Of a stretch of 64,000 bases of DNA, positions 58,186 through 64,000 are shown piece after piece (positions within the stretch are counted from its first letter, which is position 1; every line of letters starts with the position of its first letter). The notes below the pieces were generated by a model that saw nothing but the letters and a program-made list of their open reading frames with translations, was not told the DNA's origin and searched no databases. This DNA is from Sporocytophaga myxococcoides DSM 11118 (GTDB lineage: Bacteria; Bacteroidota; Bacteroidia; Cytophagales; Cytophagaceae). Location of the stretch: the NCBI RefSeq assembly GCF_000426725.1, contig NZ_KE384560.1, positions 186,001-250,000 of the forward strand, read 5' to 3'. Made by a program: the position numbers and the translations under genes.

Positions 58186-61100
58186 ATGAAAAGAGGTGAG
58201 CTGAAAAATATTCTTGATATTCCTACCGAATCATTTTTAGAACTCTGCGAAAATCATTTCCCAGAAAAGAAACTATTCATTTTTGAAAAAGGGAATGTTG
58301 CTGCTGATTTCCTTACTGGTAAAATGTTGGCTCATAAGGCGACAATCCTTGGGAATATTTTACAAATGAAATTAGCTTCGCAAGAGAAGGCACTTGTTAT
58401 TATGCCTCAAGGACTGGAATATATTTATTCCTTGCTGGCATGCTTTTATGCAAATGTGGTGGCAGTACCTATTCCTGTTTCTGATGTTTTAAGAGCGGAT
58501 GAGGTAATCGATAAGGTCACTTCTATTCTGAAAGACTCTCAGGCTAAATGCATTATTACCGATGCCAATTCTCAGGAATTTCTAAAAGGTCAAGCTGAGT
58601 TCAATTCAATTGAAATATTGAATGCTCATGATCTGGCCCCAATTGATGCGGCTGATTGTCAAGAGAGGTCTCAGCTACCCAGTGATACAGCGATTTTACT
58701 TTATACTTCCGGATCTACTTCCAAGCCTAAAGGAGTGATGATAAGCCACTACAACTTAAAGGTCCGAGCTTTGGTCTCTGCCAATCAATGGCAAATGAAT
58801 CATGAAAGTTGCATAGTAACATGGCTGCCACAATACCATAGCTTTGCACAGGATTTGAATATCTTCTCTCCACTGCTAAAAGGCGCAACAAGTGTTATTC
58901 AAACCCCAGGCAATTTTGTCAAGAATCCACAGGATTGGTTAATGGCAATTAGTCGCTATAAAGCTTCACACACAGGAGCTCCAAACTTTGCCTTTGATTA
59001 TTGCTGTAATTCAATTGATGGTAACACTCTTAAAGGTATTTCATTGGAATCACTGCAATTTATTCTAAGCGGTGGAGAACCGATTCACACACAATCTTGC
59101 GAAAATTTTTATAATAAGTTCCAATCGCTTGGACTTAAGAAGAATGTTTTCGCACCAATATATGGCTTATCCGAAATGGGTACAGTTGTGACAAAGACAC
59201 CTGGAAAGCCAATGCAGATCATTTCTTTAGATGCCGCCAGTCTTCAGCATGGAAGGGTTAAAATTTCAGATTTTAAGGATAAAGCAAAATCATTTACAAG
59301 TTGTGGTGAGATTGGTACAGAGGTCGAAATACAAATTGTACATCCAGAAAATCATATACCTTGTTCAATAGAAGAAGTTGGTGAGATTTGGATTAAATCT
59401 CCAGCTATCGGACAAGGGTATTTTAATAGAAAGAAAGAAACGGAAGATACATTTGGCGCAAGTCTGAAGGGCAATCCCAATGAAAAATTTTTACGAACCG
59501 GAGACTTAGGATTTATTAAAAATAGGCAGCTTTATATTGTTGGTCGGGAAAAAGAGGTCATCATTATTCATGGAAAGAATTATCATCCTGTTGATATTGA
59601 ATGGACAATTAAAATTAACCTTCCATATCTAATTTTGCCTATCGCTGTCTTCTCTTGTGAAATAGATCAGGAAGAACGTGTAATTGTAGTTCAAGAAATT
59701 GAAAGCGAGCAAAGTGAAGCAGATTATAAAAGAATTGCAAAAGAGATCTTGAGTGCCGTTTCACACTCCCATCAGTTGAAGGTTTACGATATTGCCCTGT
59801 TGCGGAAAGGTGGCATTCCCCGCACAGGCAGTGGAAAAATTCGAAGAAAAGAATGCTGCAACGACTATGTCAATCAGCATCTTGATCTTCTTTACAAGTA
59901 CAGGAAACAAAATGCAGAAACATCAATAGGAGCTCAGGAGAAAGCTTCACCTGCTAATAAGGACTTTCTGGAAACATTGAAGAAAGAGGTCTTTGCAAAA
60001 GTACTTCACAATGATATTGATAGATTGGATGAAGCTAAGTCATTTAATGAACTCGGGCTGAACTCCATTCAATACATTCAGGTGGCAAAACGGATTGAGG
60101 AGTTTTTTAATATTGAGTTCAATCCTGTTATGTTATATGAATATAAAGATTTTACTGCTTTAAGTGACTACATATTCATTCAAAAAAGAGATTTGCAGGA
60201 TCCCTATACACCTCAAATTAATACAGAAGAAAACACTGAAAACGATCCTTTAAATAATGGTGATAATGAAATTGCCATAATTGGTATAAGTTGTCATTTC
60301 CCCGGAGATGCAACTGATGTAGATTCTTTTTGGAATAACTTAATGCAACAAAAGGATTGCATTAGCCCAATTTCAAATAGACCGAGTATCATTAAGGATT
60401 ATGAAAAATCCCGAGGGAATGGAGAAAATTCATTGCCTAAATGGGGTGGATTTATAAAGGATGTAGATGCATTTGATGCTCCGTTTTTCCATATTTCTAC
60501 ATTGGAAGCTGAAAGTATGGATCCTCAGCAAAGAAAAGTACTGGAGCTTACCTGGAGCGTTATTGAAGATGGAGGATATAATCCTCGTCAAATGTCTGAT
60601 AAGCAAATAGGTTTGTTTGTCGGCGTTCATACCAATGATTATGCTGAGTTGGTTTCCCGTCAACCTGGACTTATGGAGACTTATGGGGCTTTTCTTGATT
60701 CAGGGCTTCATATAAGCATGATCGCAAATCGTGTCTCTCGTCTGTTAGATTTCCATGGTCCAAGTGAAGTAATTAATACAGCTTGTTCAAGTTCTCTAGT
60801 AGCCGTGCATCACGCAGTAGAAGCTATATCAAAAGGAGAATGCAATTTAGCTATAGCAGGAGGAGTTAATCTACTTCTTGCTTCACGAGTTTATTGTGCT
60901 ACAAATAAAGGCGGCATGTTATCTGATGATGGTCGCTGCAAGACTTTTGATCAGAGTGCTAATGGATTTGTTCGGGCAGAAGGTTATGGAGCAATACTGT
61001 TGAAGCCAGTCAGTCAGGCAAAGGCTGACGGGGATACAATTTATGGTGTAATCAAAGCTGCTGAAATTAATCATGATGGACAATCCAACTCTTTGCGCGC

Positions 61101-64000
61101 TCCGAATCTTGCAGCTCAAAAACAACTTATTAAAACTGCTTACAAGAAGTCAAATATACCAACCTGGAGTGTGGGTTATATTGAAACCCATGGAACAGGC
61201 ACTGCATTAGGCGATCCGATCGAAATACAAGCCCTTAAGGATGCCTTTCAGGAATTGGGAGATAAGGAAAGTGGGGAATATTGTGCTCTTGGATCTGTTA
61301 AAACAAACATTGGGCATTGCGAATCGGCAGCAGGAATAGCAGGACTAATCAAAGTATTGTTATCCATCAGACATAAAACGATTCCAGGAGTACTTCATTT
61401 TAAACAACTCAATCCATATATAACATTACAAAACAGTCCGTTTTATGTTGCTGATAAGCATTATGAGTGGAATCGATTTAAAAATTCAGACGGTGCAGAA
61501 TTGCCATTAAGAGCAGGGGTCAGCTCATTTGGCTTTGGAGGATCGAATGCGCATGTGATTATTGAGGAGTATATATCTGAGAAAACAGATGCGGCAATAC
61601 TTCCAATAAATACAAATGAGCCTGTTATGATCGTATTATCTGCCAGGAATAATGAACGTTTGAAAGATCAGGCCCAAAGCTTATTGAATTGGCTGGGTAA
61701 GCAGGAAACAAGTGGTGATTTAATAAATGTCGCATATACCTTACAGACAGGTAGAGAAGCGATGGATGAACGATTAGGGATTGTAGCTCAATCAGTTCAG
61801 GAGCTTAAAGAGAAACTGCTGGAATTTATTGAAGGGAAAGAAGAAATAAAAAACCTATATCGTGGACAGGTAGCTCGTGGAAAAAATGCACTGGCTGAAT
61901 TTGTGGTGGATGAGGATATAGCTGACGCTATAGAATCTTGGGTTGAGAAGAAAAAATATGGAAAGCTTTTGGACTTATGGGTGAAGGGTTTTGTTTTTGA
62001 CTGGAGCAAGCTATATAGTAATGTAAATCCTCGTCGTATATCATTACCAACTTATCCATTTGCCAAAGTACGTTATTGGATAACAGAATCAAATATTCAA
62101 GAGGCTTCTTATGAAGATAAAGTAACCAGGCTTCATCCGTTAGTACATGCCAATACTTCTAGCTTAGCCGAACAGTGCTTTAGTTCAGTATTCAGCGGGG
62201 ATGAATTTTTCCTTAAAGACCATAAATTAAAAATTGATGGTCAGCCCGAACAGAAAGTCTTGCCGGGAGTGGCTTATCTTGAAATGGCGCGGGTTGCGAT
62301 AGAGCAATCTATGCCAAGACAATCTGAATCAACTATTATAGAGTTACGAAATACAGTATGGATACAACCTGTTATAGTGACAGCGAATAGTCAGGTCAAA
62401 ATAGCCTTGTATCCAAATGTTTCTGATAATGGCTTAAGTGAAGAGATAGAATATGAAATTTATACTCAGGATGATGAGCAAAGAATAGTTCATTGTCAAG
62501 GTCAAGCTGTATTTGTGAATAGACCAGCGATAACTGAAATAAACATAGAACTTCTCAAAGGCAAGATTGGATATGATTCATTAGATGTCTCCAGGTTGTA
62601 TGCGGCCTTTACCCAAATGGGTATTCTCTATGGGCCATCTCATCGGGGAATAATATCTGTTAACAAAGGAGACAATCAAGTACTTGCCCTGCTTCGTTTA
62701 CCGAGTGTAGTAGAAGCAACTCAAAAAAGTTATCTGCTGCATCCAAGTTTAATGGATAGTGCATTACAAGTTTCTGTTTGCTTAGCAGAAGATCTTAATA
62801 AATTGGGTAATAATCCCCCAATGCCATTCGCATTAGAATCTATACAGATCATGTCAGCATGTCCGGCAGAAGTATTAGTTTGGGTGCGATATGCGTCAGA
62901 CAGCAAGCCTGAAGATTCTGTTCGTAAATACGATGTTGACCTTTGTGATCTGAATGGAAAAGTATGCGTCAGGATGAATGGATTTTCCACACGAATTGCA
63001 GAAAGCGGGCTTGGAGGTGTTAACAAGAAACCTTTGGTTCAGCAGCAAATGGTGATAAAAGATGGTTTACAGCATTTAATACCGGTTTGGAATCCATTGT
63101 TTATTGAGGCACTTACAAAGACTATTCTTCCTGAATCTTTAGAAATACTTCTGCTAGGAGGAAATGAAGGACAGCTGAGCTGGGTGAAGAAATCCTATCC
63201 AAAAGCTCGCCTTGTGCAATTGTCTACAGGGGCATCTATTGAAATGATTAAAGCAAAACTAAAGGGAATATCTTTTGACCATTTACTTTGGATTGCACCA
63301 GATGTTACTCCTGGAAATGATCAAATTAATGAGGCTGATGTAAATATAATAGATAAGCAAGAAGATGGTGTATTAGCAGTATTCAGAATTATAAAAGCCT
63401 TATTACAGCTAGGATATGCAGAAAAGGAGCTTTATTGGACAATCATTACTGGTAAAACGCAGAAAGTCAGAGATGATGATGCAATTAGACCTACTCATGC
63501 AGGGATATTTGGACTAGTGGGCAGTTTGGCGAAAGAGTATCTCCATTGGAATATACGGTTGCTTGATTTGAAATCACTTCAAGCTGTGTCTTCTGAAGAA
63601 TGTCTGTCACTACCTTGGGATAAAGAAGGAAATGGTTTTGCACACAGAAATGGGGAATGGTTTACACAGGAGTTAGCGCATTCGGGAACTGTTCCGCTAG
63701 TAAATTCTGCATACAAGCAAAGAGGTATATATGTTGTTATTGGAGGTGCAGGTGGAGTAGGAGAAGTATGGAGCAAGTTTATGATCGAACGATACCAGGC
63801 TAGAATTATCTGGATTGGAAGGCAAGAATATAATTCTTCAATAGAAGATAAAATCAGGTCATTAAGCTTGTTGGGCGATGCGCCTCTTTATGTATCTGCT
63901 GATGCCACAAAGTTTGAAGCATTAGAGGAGGCATTGGAAATGATCCTTAAAGTTCATCCAAAGATTGATGGAGTTGTCCATTCTGCAATTGTGCTGCAAG
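58186..64000 (+). CDS. FAAL-type loading and extension polyketide synthase (cut by window edge)
   Basis: A PKS open past the window end (1938 residues visible). The ATG at 58186 follows a good Shine-Dalgarno (AAGAGGAG). Domain order: FAAL-type adenylation (about residues 15-590; LLYTSGSTSKPKG, WLPQYHSFAQDLNIFSPLL, TGAPNFAFDYC, GKIRRKEC with Lys551), ACP (Ser627), KS (695-1132; NTACSSS Cys867, H1002, H1044), DH (about 1310-1580; intact LKDHKL His1346 and HPSLMDSALQ Asp1524), then the start of a KR (nucleotide loop near 1847). No AT domain is seen. The gene begins the assembly line with an acyl- or aryl-adenylate, probably the chorismatase product. Confidence 0.93.
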   Translation, partial: MKRGELKNILDIPTESFLELCENHFPEKKLFIFEKGNVAADFLTGKMLAHKATILGNILQMKLASQEKALVIMPQGLEYIYSLLACFYANVVAVPIPVSDVLRADEVIDKVTSILKDSQAKCIITDANSQEFLKGQAEFNSIEILNAHDLAPIDAADCQERSQLPSDTAILLYTSGSTSKPKGVMISHYNLKVRALVSANQWQMNHESCIVTWLPQYHSFAQDLNIFSPLLKGATSVIQTPGNFVKNPQDWLMAISRYKASHTGAPNFAFDYCCNSIDGNTLKGISLESLQFILSGGEPIHTQSCENFYNKFQSLGLKKNVFAPIYGLSEMGTVVTKTPGKPMQIISLDAASLQHGRVKISDFKDKAKSFTSCGEIGTEVEIQIVHPENHIPCSIEEVGEIWIKSPAIGQGYFNRKKETEDTFGASLKGNPNEKFLRTGDLGFIKNRQLYIVGREKEVIIIHGKNYHPVDIEWTIKINLPYLILPIAVFSCEIDQEERVIVVQEIESEQSEADYKRIAKEILSAVSHSHQLKVYDIALLRKGGIPRTGSGKIRRKECCNDYVNQHLDLLYKYRKQNAETSIGAQEKASPANKDFLETLKKEVFAKVLHNDIDRLDEAKSFNELGLNSIQYIQVAKRIEEFFNIEFNPVMLYEYKDFTALSDYIFIQKRDLQDPYTPQINTEENTENDPLNNGDNEIAIIGISCHFPGDATDVDSFWNNLMQQKDCISPISNRPSIIKDYEKSRGNGENSLPKWGGFIKDVDAFDAPFFHISTLEAESMDPQQRKVLELTWSVIEDGGYNPRQMSDKQIGLFVGVHTNDYAELVSRQPGLMETYGAFLDSGLHISMIANRVSRLLDFHGPSEVINTACSSSLVAVHHAVEAISKGECNLAIAGGVNLLLASRVYCATNKGGMLSDDGRCKTFDQSANGFVRAEGYGAILLKPVSQAKADGDTIYGVIKAAEINHDGQSNSLRAPNLAAQKQLIKTAYKKSNIPTWSVGYIETHGTGTALGDPIEIQALKDAFQELGDKESGEYCALGSVKTNIGHCESAAGIAGLIKVLLSIRHKTIPGVLHFKQLNPYITLQNSPFYVADKHYEWNRFKNSDGAELPLRAGVSSFGFGGSNAHVIIEEYISEKTDAAILPINTNEPVMIVLSARNNERLKDQAQSLLNWLGKQETSGDLINVAYTLQTGREAMDERLGIVAQSVQELKEKLLEFIEGKEEIKNLYRGQVARGKNALAEFVVDEDIADAIESWVEKKKYGKLLDLWVKGFVFDWSKLYSNVNPRRISLPTYPFAKVRYWITESNIQEASYEDKVTRLHPLVHANTSSLAEQCFSSVFSGDEFFLKDHKLKIDGQPEQKVLPGVAYLEMARVAIEQSMPRQSESTIIELRNTVWIQPVIVTANSQVKIALYPNVSDNGLSEEIEYEIYTQDDEQRIVHCQGQAVFVNRPAITEINIELLKGKIGYDSLDVSRLYAAFTQMGILYGPSHRGIISVNKGDNQVLALLRLPSVVEATQKSYLLHPSLMDSALQVSVCLAEDLNKLGNNPPMPFALESIQIMSACPAEVLVWVRYASDSKPEDSVRKYDVDLCDLNGKVCVRMNGFSTRIAESGLGGVNKKPLVQQQMVIKDGLQHLIPVWNPLFIEALTKTILPESLEILLLGGNEGQLSWVKKSYPKARLVQLSTGASIEMIKAKLKGISFDHLLWIAPDVTPGNDQINEADVNIIDKQEDGVLAVFRIIKALLQLGYAEKELYWTIITGKTQKVRDDDAIRPTHAGIFGLVGSLAKEYLHWNIRLLDLKSLQAVSSEECLSLPWDKEGNGFAHRNGEWFTQELAHSGTVPLVNSAYKQRGIYVVIGGAGGVGEVWSKFMIERYQARIIWIGRQEYNSSIEDKIRSLSLLGDAPLYVSADATKFEALEEALEMILKVHPKIDGVVHSAIVLQ
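58230..59960 (+). other. FAAL-like adenylation domain of the second PKS
   Basis: Residues about 15-590. The ATP-binding loop is LLYTSGSTSKPKGVM (about 170-185), the FAAL-type core WLPQYHSFAQDLNIF and SHTGAPNFAFDYC is characteristic of fatty acyl-AMP ligases (WLPxYHDMGLIG and GGPNFAYDLC in classic members), and the catalytic lysine is in GSGKIRRKE. Such domains make acyl-adenylates and load the following ACP without CoA. Nearby chorismatase suggests an aryl rather than a fatty acid. Confidence 0.8.

Overview
The window comes from an AT-rich member of the Bacteroidota, most likely order Cytophagales (Sporocytophaga/Cytophaga-like). This lineage call is an inference from gene content: a TonB-dependent receptor with a carboxypeptidase-D-like N-terminal domain, a C-terminal type IX secretion sorting domain, small 'MKKxxxxLLxxxAC' lipoproteins, a DUF7033-type polysaccharide deacetylase, an UpxY-type NusG paralogue, promoters that fit the TTTG / TAnnTTTG pattern of this phylum, and mostly weak Shine-Dalgarno sequences. 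No species can be named from the sequence alone.

Bases 1 to about 37,400 are ordinary chromosome. They hold a truncated TonB receptor, a YdeI-like protein, a DUF72 protein, an IS200/RAYT-like transposase with hairpins, a NatAB-like ABC exporter, a PyrR-like phosphoribosyltransferase, ribosomal protein L31 type B, and a housekeeping run (GlmU-like protein, DNA polymerase III delta', RimB-like protease, RimK, HemC, a periplasmic cyclophilin, an RmlD-like reductase). An envelope-polysaccharide group follows (two deacetylase-fold proteins around a FemAB/GNAT-like protein, then upp). After that come a T9SS-exported beta-propeller, methionine aminopeptidase, a Bcr/CflA exporter, NuoABCD, the NAD(P)HX repair enzyme, several small lipoproteins, asparaginyl-tRNA synthetase, sigma-54, an enoyl-CoA hydratase and tRNA-Arg(ACG). 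Intergenic spaces carry several dispersed-repeat families.

After the tRNA lies an AT-rich stretch of about 1.8 kb that contains no intact gene but ends in three tandem copies of the same leader plus NusG-like gene start. Two copies are decayed and the third is intact (39241..39807). The intact copy encodes an UpxY/LoaP-type processive antiterminator and stands directly upstream of a polyketide synthase (PKS) operon that runs from 40062 past the end of the window.

The PKS region is the main discovery. The first PKS (4922 residues) reads ACP - DUF (acyl/aminoacyltransferase-like) - tryptophanase-like PLP lyase - KS - KR - ACP - KS - DH (catalytic His replaced by Tyr) - KR - ACP - KS - ACP - thioesterase. 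No acyltransferase domain is present, so this is a trans-AT system. It is followed by a GMC-type flavoprotein, a membrane-anchored START-domain protein, an FkbO/Hyg5-family chorismatase and a second PKS that starts with a FAAL-type adenylation domain and continues ACP - KS - DH - KR and beyond the window. Working model (inference): the chorismatase makes a hydroxybenzoate-type or dihydrocyclohexadiene-type starter acid; the FAAL domain of the second PKS adenylates and loads it; chain extension finishes on the first PKS, where the PLP-lyase module modifies the ACP-bound intermediate, perhaps adding sulfur or cleaving an amino acid, and the thioesterase releases the product. The antiterminator would let RNA polymerase traverse the very long operon. 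The acyltransferase, remaining PKS modules and tailoring genes must lie beyond 64000 or elsewhere.
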